Shown: piece after piece, positions 1-5,586 of the stretch
How the letters are laid out: every line of letters begins with the position of its first letter
How positions within the stretch are numbered: the stretch's first letter is position 1
NCBI GenBank assembly: GCA_937898535.1
Contig: CALDKP010000073.1
Span: 1 to 9,287 of the forward strand
DNA from: an uncultured Sphingomonadales bacterium
GTDB lineage: Bacteria > Pseudomonadota > Alphaproteobacteria > Sphingomonadales > Sphingomonadaceae
Reading direction: 5' to 3'
DNA length: 9,287 nt
Notes under the pieces: model-generated
What the model was told of the DNA's origin: nothing
What the model saw: the letters and a program-made list of their open reading frames with translations, nothing else
The model's database searches: none
Position numbers and translations under genes: made by a program

Positions 1-77
1 CAGACGTTGCAATCGACGACGCGAACGAGGTTGCATCCGCGGTAGCCGAAGTATCCGAAGGAAACGAACCCGCATGA
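1..77 (+). CDS. 3' end of an unidentified gene (partial)
   Basis: An open frame enters from the left edge and ends at TGA 75-77, giving 24 complete C-terminal residues. They are Ala/Glu/Asp-rich with the ending EGNEPA, which looks like a disordered acidic tail. The TGA overlaps the ATG of the following hydrolase gene as ATGA. That is the usual layout of translationally coupled genes in one operon and is the main reason to believe this frame is coding. I do not recognise the family; too little of the protein is present to name it. A chance open frame of 25 codons in GC-rich DNA is the alternative. Confidence 0.55.
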   Translation, partial: DVAIDDANEVASAVAEVSEGNEPA

Positions 78-1234
78 GCACAGCGCATGTGATTGCCGCA
101 GTCCTTGCAGCCGCCACGCAAAGCGCACCTGCTGTTCCCGCCGCTGCGCCGAATGATTATGCGCTGGAACAGAATTGGCTTTGCCGCCCGGACCGTCGTG
201 ACGCGTGCAGCACGCCTAGCCTTGACGTAACTGAGGTTGCGCCAAATGGAACGCGCACAATTCAAACGGTAACGCGGGCCAAAGCACCTGAAGCCGATTG
301 CTTCTATGTATATCCAACCTTGTCATACGACCCGGGCGGAAATAGCGACATGATCGCCAATGACGAAGAACGCCGGGTTGTTGAAGCGCAGTTTGCGCGT
401 TTTGGCGCCGTGTGCAAAACGTTCGCGCCGATCTATCGCCAATCGACCTTAAGCTGGTTGCGTTCCAACATGGTCGGCAACCCCATCCCTATGGACCCCG
501 AGCTGCGGTATAATGACGTGCGCGATGCGTGGCGGCGCTACCTGGCTGCTGATAACAAGGGGCGGCCATTTGTTCTTGTTGGACATTCGCAAGGATCAGG
601 ACTGCTCAAGCGCCTGATTGCCGAGGAAATCGAAGGAAAACCCGTCGCAACGCAGATGCTGTCAGCCATGCTTGCAGGTACCAATGTCGCTGTGCCCAAG
701 GGTAAGGACCAGGGTGCAGATTTCAAACAGACGCCGGTTTGCCGTAAAGCCGGGCAGACCAATTGCGTGATTGCATGGACAAGTTTTCGCGAAACCTCGC
801 CGCCACCTGCGAACGGCCGCTATGGCCGGGTGCCAGACCCCGCGCAGGAAACCATTTGCGCCAACCCCGCTGCGCTTGGCGGCGGCATGGCAACAGTGAA
901 CGCACGTTTTCCCTCGGGTGCAGGGATTGGCGACTTGGTGGCAGATAGCCCGCGGTGGACGAAAGACAATGCCCCCGTTACCACGCCGACCGTCGCAGTT
1001 CCCGGACTATACGCAGCACAGTGCGTGACGGTGAACGGTGCAAATGTGTTGTCCGTCCGCATCAACGCAGACCCAGCCGACCCCCGCATTGACGATGTCG
1101 GCGGTGATGTCCGCTTTGGGGCATTTGTCGCGCAGGACTGGGGACTTCACCTGATCGACGTGTCACTGGTTATGCAGGATATGGTCGATCTGGTGCCTGT
1201 GCAGTTGGCGGCATGGAAAGCGCGCGGTCGGTAA
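74..1234 (+). CDS. DUF3089-family alpha/beta hydrolase (lysophospholipase-like)
   Basis: This 386-residue protein has the hallmarks of the DUF3089 family, a branch of the alpha/beta hydrolases often labelled lysophospholipase-like. Residues 1-28 are Ala-rich with a short hydrophobic stretch and no positive charge near the start, so a signal peptide is possible but weak. An aromatic segment FYVYPTL follows near residue 78. The nucleophile elbow GHSQGS lies at 170-175 with Ser172 as the likely nucleophile. Near the C-terminus, GLHLID contains His359, the likely catalytic histidine; the acidic member is not certain. The start is supported by GAAGGA at 57-62 and by the ATGA overlap with the preceding frame. 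The family implies ester hydrolysis, but the substrate is unknown. Several Cys residues (for example in WLCRPDRRDAC) would fit an exported, disulfide-bearing protein. The family call is strong and the biological role is open. Confidence 0.88.
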   Translation: MSTAHVIAAVLAAATQSAPAVPAAAPNDYALEQNWLCRPDRRDACSTPSLDVTEVAPNGTRTIQTVTRAKAPEADCFYVYPTLSYDPGGNSDMIANDEERRVVEAQFARFGAVCKTFAPIYRQSTLSWLRSNMVGNPIPMDPELRYNDVRDAWRRYLAADNKGRPFVLVGHSQGSGLLKRLIAEEIEGKPVATQMLSAMLAGTNVAVPKGKDQGADFKQTPVCRKAGQTNCVIAWTSFRETSPPPANGRYGRVPDPAQETICANPAALGGGMATVNARFPSGAGIGDLVADSPRWTKDNAPVTTPTVAVPGLYAAQCVTVNGANVLSVRINADPADPRIDDVGGDVRFGAFVAQDWGLHLIDVSLVMQDMVDLVPVQLAAWKARGR

Positions 1235-1237
1235 GAA

Positions 1238-1251
1238 CCGTTTCGTAACGG
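1238..1251 (+). terminator. Small hairpin after the hydrolase stop, weak terminator candidate
   Basis: CCGTT (1238-1242) and AACGG (1247-1251) form a perfect 5-bp stem with a four-base TCGT loop, beginning three bases after the TAA of the hydrolase gene. No clear T-tract follows (only scattered T in 1263-1275), so a Rho-independent terminator is doubtful. It may only protect the 3' end. Confidence 0.25.
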
Positions 1252-1359
1252 CGGTTGCAATGTAGGATTTGATTTGAGATCCTTCAGGCCACCAACCGAC
1301 TTGGCCGCTCTTTCTCAATGTCGATATTTTGTGACTTTGCCGGTGGGTGACATCATCGT

Positions 1360-1414
1360 TAAAGCGACAACAGAGACAATTAAAACATCGTCGCTGGTCG
1401 CTTTTGTCGCTTTA
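1360..1414. repeat. 11-bp perfect inverted repeat between convergent genes
   Basis: TAAAGCGACAA (1360-1370) is repeated in inverse orientation as TTGTCGCTTTA (1404-1414), separated by 33 bases. The right arm is also half of a near-tandem direct repeat, GTCGCTTTT then GTCGCTTTA (1397-1414). The element lies in the 205-base gap between the hydrolase gene and the YhhN gene, which point toward each other. It could form a long-loop hairpin in either transcript. The rest of 1235-1439 shows no gene I can support. Confidence 0.55.
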
Positions 1415-1415
1415 G

Positions 1416-1436
1416 GACGCCGTGCCAACAGGCGTC
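1416..1436 (-). terminator. Hairpin just downstream of the YhhN gene stop
   Basis: GACGCC (1416-1421) and GGCGTC (1431-1436) form a 6-bp GC-rich stem with a 9-base loop. On the - strand this begins three bases after the TAA of the YhhN gene, a usual terminator position. There is no T-run after the stem, so it may be a Rho-dependent or 3'-stabilising structure rather than an intrinsic terminator. Confidence 0.35.
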
Positions 1437-1439
1437 AGC

Positions 1440-2135
1440 TTAATCGCGCTCTTCGCCTGCGGCATAATGCCCGCGCTTGACGAGTGTTTGCGCAATCCCC
1501 ACCGCAATCATCAACACACCGAAATAATAGAGATACCAAATCGCGATGCCCGACGCCTCGGAATTTGCGAGCGGCCCAAGCTCCGCAAATATCAACAAGT
1601 CCGAAATGACGAACAAAACCGCGCCCAATCCCACACGATAGCGCGGAAAATTGCTGCTCCACGCCATGGCGGCCATAGCGGCCAAAATGACGCTATAGGC
1701 GGCAACTTGAACAGCTTCGTCGGTGGTCGGCGGCAGGCCATAGGCAATCACCGGCGTCAGCAGGAAAATCGCGATTGCGAGCAGTTTCTGGCTGAACGTC
1801 GGCGCCACGCGCCTGTGCCGGAAATACAGCCAGATGGCGACCAGATGACCGGCGGCAAAGGCCAGCGCCCCTGCAACCATGCTGAATTCAATCAAACCGT
1901 CACCCAGCGCATAAAAGGCCAAAATGATGGCCAAGGGCACAAATTCCCCCACATGATGGCGGTGCAACGCAAAGGGCACCAGCAAGCCAACGCCCGCCAT
2001 CTTCCAGACGAGGGCGATCAACCCGCCCTCCAGCGGCAGAAATAGCCATGTTGCCGGAAAGCTTATCCCGGCGATCAGGCTGGCCAACAGATATGGTCGT
2101 TTATGTGCGAGGTCCTGTGTCATCCGCCGATTCAT
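1440..2135 (-). CDS. YhhN-family (lysoplasmalogenase-like) integral membrane protein
   Basis: This 231-residue protein is strongly hydrophobic, with about eight predicted membrane segments, roughly at 14-33, 38-56, 66-82, 87-105, 116-133, 142-160, 167-185 and 197-217. Conserved-looking acidic positions lie inside membrane segments: Asp79 and Glu83 in YALGDGLIE, and Asp179 in LFVISDLL. This pattern and length fit the YhhN/TMEM86 family. Animal TMEM86 members hydrolyse the vinyl-ether bond of lysoplasmalogens; the bacterial role is generally unproven, and aerobic alphaproteobacteria are not expected to make plasmalogens. The ATG at 2135 overlaps the end of nnrD by 35 bases, and Met5 (2123) is an alternative start that still overlaps. 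Neither has a strong ribosome site, so translational coupling to nnrD is likely. Family call firm, function inferred. Confidence 0.85.
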   Translation of the reverse strand: MNRRMTQDLAHKRPYLLASLIAGISFPATWLFLPLEGGLIALVWKMAGVGLLVPFALHRHHVGEFVPLAIILAFYALGDGLIEFSMVAGALAFAAGHLVAIWLYFRHRRVAPTFSQKLLAIAIFLLTPVIAYGLPPTTDEAVQVAAYSVILAAMAAMAWSSNFPRYRVGLGAVLFVISDLLIFAELGPLANSEASGIAIWYLYYFGVLMIAVGIAQTLVKRGHYAAGEERD

Positions 2136-2955
2136 CGTTCAAACAACCGCGCAAGACAAGTGGAATATGGTCCATCATCTTATCCGCGGTCAGCCCCGGC
2201 CCGGCACGCACGCCGATGTCACCATGCAGCCACGCAGCCATGCAGGCGGCGTCAAAGGCCGGAATGCCTTGCCCCATCAATCCGCAGATAAGGCCGGTGA
2301 GCACATCGCCCGACCCCGCTGTTGCCAGCCATGGCGATGCATGGCGGTTGACGGCAACACGTCCGTCGGGCGCGGCGACATATGTTTGCGGACCTTTCAA
2401 CAGGACCACCGCCCCCGACCGCTCCGCCGCACGCAATGCTGCCGCCGCGCGATCTTCGAGGTCGATATCGGGAAACAGCCGCGCAAATTCGCCTGCATGC
2501 GGGGTCATGACGTCATCGGAACACAGATGGTCGAAAAGCCGCGCAGGATCGCCCGCGAACGCGGTAATCGCATCGGCATCCAGCACCATCGGGATGTCGC
2601 GTTTCAGCAGCGCACAGACAATATCCGCGATGCCCGCCCCTGCCCCCGGCCCAATGGCGAGCGCCGTCACGCGGTGGTCAATGCACGCCAAATCGTCGTC
2701 CGCCTCACGCAACATGATCGCGGTGACATGCGCCGCCTGCTCCGTCAGCGCGGCCTTGTCGCCGAATATCGTCACCAACCCTGCCCCGACGGCCAAAGCC
2801 GCTTGCGCCGCCAACCGCGACGCACCGGTGTGTAGCGGTGGCCCGCTCCACAGCATCGCATGGCCCCGGCTATATTTATGCGCGTCGGACGGCGGCGGCA
2901 CCAGCGTTGGCCGGGTGATCGTGCCGTCTTCAGTGAGGTTAAGCGTAAATCCCAT
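2101..2955 (-). CDS. nnrD: NAD(P)H-hydrate dehydratase, NnrD-type, stand-alone
   Basis: NnrD removes water from the damaged cofactors NADHX/NADPHX with a nucleoside phosphate as phosphoryl donor, acting in the cytosol on the S epimer. The 284-residue protein has the ribokinase-like fold signatures in order: HKYSRG at 26-31, a VGAGLV segment near 56-61, IGPG at 101-104, DAD at 126-128, PHAGE at 152-156, LLKG at 185-188 and TAGSGD at 212-217 with the catalytic Asp217. Many bacteria fuse NnrD behind an NnrE epimerase domain; no NnrE domain is present here. I chose ATG 2955. A GTG at 3012 would add 19 residues, but it abuts the trmFO start on the opposite strand, and the extra codons use fewer G/C third positions than the gene proper. 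No strong ribosome site marks either start. The gene overlaps the YhhN gene downstream. Confidence 0.88.
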   Translation of the reverse strand: MGFTLNLTEDGTITRPTLVPPPSDAHKYSRGHAMLWSGPPLHTGASRLAAQAALAVGAGLVTIFGDKAALTEQAAHVTAIMLREADDDLACIDHRVTALAIGPGAGAGIADIVCALLKRDIPMVLDADAITAFAGDPARLFDHLCSDDVMTPHAGEFARLFPDIDLEDRAAAALRAAERSGAVVLLKGPQTYVAAPDGRVAVNRHASPWLATAGSGDVLTGLICGLMGQGIPAFDAACMAAWLHGDIGVRAGPGLTADKMMDHIPLVLRGCLNDESADDTGPRT

Positions 2956-3012
2956 AGTCCATCTTGCCGCTTTTACCTGTGCAGCGTCAAAGATTTTTGA
3001 TAGCCGCCCCAC
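2956..3012. promoter_or_regulatory. Divergent promoter region between nnrD and trmFO
   Basis: These 57 bases separate the chosen nnrD start from trmFO and must carry signals for one or both genes. It is more A/T-rich than the flanks (for example CAAAGATTTTTGATAG at 2989-3004). I could not assign confident -35/-10 boxes, and neither gene has a strong Shine-Dalgarno sequence here. If nnrD instead starts at GTG 3012, the trmFO promoter would lie inside nnrD. Confidence 0.35.
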
Positions 3013-4350
3013 ATGACCAAATCATATGACGTTCAAATTATCGGTGGCGGCTTGGCAGGGTGCGAGGCGGCGTGGCAATTGGCGCAGCGCGGAATGCGGG
3101 TGAAGCTTTCGGAAATGCGCGGTTCCGGCGACATGACGCCAGCGCACCAGACCGACGGCCTTGCCGAATTGGTATGCTCGAACAGCTTTCGGTCGGATGA
3201 TGCGGAAAACAACGCCGTTGGCCTGCTGCATCAGGAAATGCGCGATCTGGGCTCGCTCATCATGCAAGCGGCCGAAGTCGCGAAGGTTCCGGCCGGATCC
3301 GCGCTGGCGGTTGATCGCGATGTTTTCTCAGAAACCGTTACCAAGCATCTGGAAAGCAATCCAAATATCGACATCGTGCGTGAACGTGTAGATGATATTT
3401 CCACCGACCGCCCCGTCATCATCGCCACGGGTCCATTGACCGCGACCAACCTTGCCGAAAGCATTATGGCGAAAACCGGCGAGGATCGCCTTGCCTTTTT
3501 CGACGCGATTGCGCCGATTGTGTACCATGACAGCATCGATATGGACATCGCATGGTATGCCTCGCGCTGGGACAAGGGCGAAGGTAAGGATTATATCAAC
3601 TGCCCGATGGATGAAGCGCAATATCGCGCTTTTCATCAGGGATTGCTTGACTCCGAGAAATCGGAATTCAAGGAATGGGAAACCAACACACCCTATTTCG
3701 AAGGATGCATGCCGATCGAGGTCATGGCGTCGCGCGGATTGGATACCCTGCGCTTTGGCCCCATGAAACCCGTCGGCTTGGATAATCCGCGCACTGGACG
3801 CTGGGCCCATGCCGTGGTGCAGCTGCGTCAGGACAATAAGCAAGGCACATTGTGGAACATGGTCGGGTTTCAAACCAAAATGAAACATGGCGCGCAAGTC
3901 GAACTGCTGCGCACGATCCCCGGGCTGGAAAAGGCTGAATTTGCGCGGCTTGGCGGCTTGCACCGCAATACATTCATTCGCTCACCGATCCTATTGGACC
4001 GTCAGCTCCGCCTGAAATCATCGCCGCATATCCGTTTTGCCGGACAGATCACAGGCTGCGAAGGTTATGTTGAAAGCAGCGCGGTTGGGCTGATGGCGGG
4101 GATTATGACCGCAGCGGAGATTTCCGGGCGCACCGTCACACCGCCGCCGCCCACCACCGCGCTCGGTGCACTTCTTGGGCACATCACGGGGGATGCCCTG
4201 GCCGATGACTATCAACCCATGAACATCAATTTCGGGCTCTTCGCGCCGCTTGACGAAAAAGTGCACAAAAAATCACGCAAGGCAGCGATGACGGGCCGTG
4301 CGCGAACGGACTTAAACAGTTGGATTAAAACGCAAAAGGTTGCGGCTTAA
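3013..4350 (+). CDS. trmFO: TrmFO, folate/FAD-dependent tRNA (uracil-54-C5)-methyltransferase
   Basis: TrmFO makes 5-methyluridine at position 54 of the tRNA T-loop, using methylenetetrahydrofolate as carbon source and FADH2 as reductant, in the cytosol. The 445-residue protein has the family's usual length. It opens with a dinucleotide-binding motif, IIGGGLAGCEAA (9-20), followed by LVCSNSFRSD with Cys55. Later come CPMDEAQY (Cys197), FEGCMPIEVMASRG with Cys232, GQITGCEGYVES (344-355) and QPMNINFGLF (401-410). Cys55 and Cys232 appear to match the two catalytic cysteines described in the Bacillus enzyme. The frame is intact. The start has only a weak upstream ribosome site but is fixed by the N-terminal nucleotide-binding motif. 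The TAA overlaps by four bases the stop of the convergent EF-hand gene. Confidence 0.97.
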   Translation: MTKSYDVQIIGGGLAGCEAAWQLAQRGMRVKLSEMRGSGDMTPAHQTDGLAELVCSNSFRSDDAENNAVGLLHQEMRDLGSLIMQAAEVAKVPAGSALAVDRDVFSETVTKHLESNPNIDIVRERVDDISTDRPVIIATGPLTATNLAESIMAKTGEDRLAFFDAIAPIVYHDSIDMDIAWYASRWDKGEGKDYINCPMDEAQYRAFHQGLLDSEKSEFKEWETNTPYFEGCMPIEVMASRGLDTLRFGPMKPVGLDNPRTGRWAHAVVQLRQDNKQGTLWNMVGFQTKMKHGAQVELLRTIPGLEKAEFARLGGLHRNTFIRSPILLDRQLRLKSSPHIRFAGQITGCEGYVESSAVGLMAGIMTAAEISGRTVTPPPPTTALGALLGHITGDALADDYQPMNINFGLFAPLDEKVHKKSRKAAMTGRARTDLNSWIKTQKVAA

Positions 4351-4811
4351 CAGCGGCATCCCGGCTTTGCGGCTTGTTTCGGCCGCGTCTGCGCAAATTC
4401 CTTGCGGGTGAGCAACTGGTCCTTGTTCCTGTCCGCGCCCGCAAAGCGTTCTCCGGTGGCGGCCGCCCATTCTTCAAAGGTAAGCAAATTGTTGCCATCC
4501 CGGTCCAACGCCTTGAACGCTTTGGTTCGGCTGCCCATCATTTCGAGGCGGGAAACAAGCTCATCCCGGTTGCGATCATAGCGGTTGAAACGCATTTCCT
4601 CACGGCTTGCCTTTGGCGCTTCGGGTGGCGTCGGTGGCGCAGGGCCGAATGCCGGCGCATTGGGCCCCGTTTGGGGCAAGGCATCCGAGATCGCTTCAGG
4701 CGGCGGCGCGGCGGGTATCAGGTTCGGCTGGTTAGCCTGCGTCTGCCAGAACCAAAGGCCTGAAACAGCGAGCAACAATGCCGCTACACCGCCAACCAAT
4801 ATCCGCTGCAT
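4347..4811 (-). CDS. Membrane-anchored or exported EF-hand protein (three EF loops)
   Basis: This 154-residue protein begins with a short basic start and a hydrophobic stretch (residues 4-22), either a signal peptide or a membrane anchor. A Pro/Ala-rich linker (about 28-66) follows. Three canonical 12-residue EF-hand calcium loops come next: 79-90 (Asp79, Asn81, Asp83, Ser87, Glu90), 103-114 (Asp103, Asp105, Asn107, Thr111, Glu114) and 127-138 (Asp127, Asn129, Asp131, Thr135, Glu138). All keep the calcium-ligand positions, so calcium binding in the periplasm is a fair inference. The C-terminus ends GCRC, an unusual cysteine pair that could form a disulfide or bind metal. The start is supported by a strong GAGGGGAAGG ribosome site. 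The stop overlaps the trmFO stop on the other strand. It probably follows the synthase-like gene in one transcript. Its partner and role are unknown. Confidence 0.88.
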   Translation of the reverse strand: MQRILVGGVAALLLAVSGLWFWQTQANQPNLIPAAPPPEAISDALPQTGPNAPAFGPAPPTPPEAPKASREEMRFNRYDRNRDELVSRLEMMGSRTKAFKALDRDGNNLLTFEEWAAATGERFAGADRNKDQLLTRKEFAQTRPKQAAKPGCRC

Positions 4812-4813
4812 GA

Positions 4814-4823
4814 CCTTCCCCTC
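4814..4823 (-). promoter_or_regulatory. Strong ribosome binding site of the EF-hand gene
   Basis: Read on the - strand the sequence is GAGGGGAAGG, ending two bases before the ATG at 4811, with the GAGG core about eight bases upstream. It fixes the start of the EF-hand protein just ahead of its hydrophobic N-terminus. Confidence 0.65.
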
Positions 4824-4836
4824 ATGATGACATCAT
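4824..4836. repeat. 13-base palindrome upstream of the EF-hand gene
   Basis: ATGATG (4824-4829), one base, then CATCAT (4831-4836) form a perfect 6-bp inverted repeat around a single central base. It lies immediately upstream of the ribosome site of the EF-hand gene, in the 43-base gap after the synthase-like gene. It could be an operator half-site pair or chance; no known regulator motif is recognised. Confidence 0.35.
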
Positions 4837-4854
4837 AGAGATAGGGCCACAAAG

Positions 4855-5454
4855 CTACCAACCCGTCAAGGCATGGCCGATAAGACGCGGTCCGGATACA
4901 TTGCGAACCGACATGGCCAAAATGGATAAAGGACGAAGTTTTCGGCCTTTAGGCAACGCCGGAAGTGGCTGATTATGCAACGCAACAAACTTTGACGGGA
5001 ATTCAAGACGCAACGCATCGCGCGCCCATTGATGTGACAAGGAACGAACATCGCATCCCTCGCCCATCCAAGCGGCGTAAGATCCAAAGACCGCGCCACC
5101 ACGCAACGCGGCATGTTTTTCAACATCCTGCGCGGCCCACTCCGCCTCGCCCAGCAACAACTCCCATGCCGAGACCAAGTCCTCCAACGCCGACGGTAAA
5201 ATGACATCCCCACACGCGCCAAGGGCTTGCAGTAAGGGTTCACCCCTTGGTCGCAGCGCAGGCTCCGCAGAAAAAGCATCGCGCCACCATGCCAATTTGA
5301 TTTGCGCAATCATCGGCTCCCGCGCTTTGCGTACGACGTCGGCAAAGCGCACATCCAATTGAAGCAACAGGGTGAAAGCAGGCCTAAATTCGACCGGTGT
5401 GTAGGCGACCGCGAGGTTGGCCGGAGGCGGCAATTCTGACGCTTTACCATTCAT
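4855..5454 (-). CDS. Squalene/phytoene synthase superfamily protein, short and lacking DxxxD motifs
   Basis: The 199-residue protein carries the N-terminal signature of the squalene/phytoene synthase superfamily: a helix with LLQLDVRFADVVRKAREP (30-47) followed by QIKLAWWRDAF (51-61). A later helical segment (94-130) and a C-terminal RPLSILAM-like helix (174-181) fit the same all-alpha fold. True synthases are about 280 residues or more and have two Asp-rich DxxxD motifs that bind magnesium-diphosphate. I see neither here, so head-to-head prenyl coupling is unlikely. Motif-poor relatives include the mitochondrial NDUFAF6 group, so an assembly or scaffold role is possible but unproven. ATG 5454 has only a weak ribosome site. 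The frame is intact, so it looks like a maintained gene. The EF-hand gene follows 43 bases downstream on the same strand. Confidence 0.75.
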   Translation of the reverse strand: MNGKASELPPPANLAVAYTPVEFRPAFTLLLQLDVRFADVVRKAREPMIAQIKLAWWRDAFSAEPALRPRGEPLLQALGACGDVILPSALEDLVSAWELLLGEAEWAAQDVEKHAALRGGAVFGSYAAWMGEGCDVRSLSHQWARDALRLEFPSKFVALHNQPLPALPKGRKLRPLSILAMSVRNVSGPRLIGHALTGW

Positions 5455-5488
5455 GCCGTCATTCGTTTCATATCAATAAATTTTCTAT

Positions 5489-5507
5489 GGTTAACAGTTG
5501 GGTAACC
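5489..5507 (+). promoter_or_regulatory. Candidate CtrA-like site / imperfect palindrome upstream of the pilus genes
   Basis: TTAA (5491-5494), seven bases, then GTAAC (5502-5506) matches seven of the eight core bases of the alphaproteobacterial CtrA consensus TTAA-N7-TTAA. The same stretch is an imperfect palindrome with outer arms GGTTA and TAACC. CtrA controls pilus genes in Caulobacter and motility or surface genes in several alphaproteobacteria, so the position about 80-98 bases before the pilus start fits. A single imperfect site can occur by chance. Confidence 0.3.
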
Positions 5508-5572
5508 CTGATCCTTCAAACAACACTTACTACGACGCGCGTAGAGGGTGTCGAGAATCCATTGTGGAAACC

Positions 5573-5578
5573 AGGGGA
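5573..5578 (+). promoter_or_regulatory. Ribosome binding site deciding the TadG-like start
   Basis: AGGGGA lies eight bases before GTG 5587. No comparable site precedes the other in-frame starts at GTG 5548 or ATG 5626, so it selects GTG 5587. Confidence 0.7.
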
Positions 5579-5586
5579 CAACCACC

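Larger units (their letters stand above)
5455..5586. promoter_or_regulatory. Divergent promoter region between the synthase-like gene and the pilus cluster
   Basis: This 132-base gap separates two divergent genes. The side next to the synthase-like gene is A/T-rich (5461-5493) and probably holds its promoter. The pilus side contains a CtrA-like motif (5489-5507), the 8-bp palindrome ACGCGCGT (5535-5542) and the ribosome site at 5573-5578. I could not assign confident sigma-70 boxes. Confidence 0.5.

Noticed and set aside
1422..2045. A 207-codon open frame on the + strand, opposite the YhhN gene
   Set aside because: It is dominated by Arg, Gln, Asn and His with no family resemblance, and the other strand encodes an obvious membrane protein.
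2048..3016. A 322-codon open frame on the + strand, opposite nnrD and the YhhN gene
   Set aside because: It is Ser/Ala/Pro-rich with no recognisable domain and lies entirely antisense to nnrD, whose motifs are clear. It is a typical shadow frame of GC-rich coding DNA.
3328..3963. A 211-codon open frame on the - strand inside trmFO
   Set aside because: It lies antisense to well-conserved trmFO sequence, has no domain and no ribosome site, and is explained by the codon usage of trmFO.
4866..5309. A 147-codon - strand frame overlapping the synthase-like gene in another frame, considered as a sign of a frameshift
   Set aside because: The main frame is uninterrupted from 5454 to 4855 and carries the family signature throughout. 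The second frame is Arg/Cys/Met-rich with no match, so no frameshift is needed.
5535..5542. ACGCGCGT palindrome upstream of the pilus cluster as an operator
   Set aside because: An 8-bp CG-alternating palindrome is common by chance in DNA of this composition, and no second copy or known motif supports it.
5548..5586. Upstream GTG start adding 13 residues to the TadG-like protein
   Set aside because: The added residues (with His and Cys) do not look like a pilus-protein N-terminus, and the strong AGGGGA site is placed for GTG 5587 instead.
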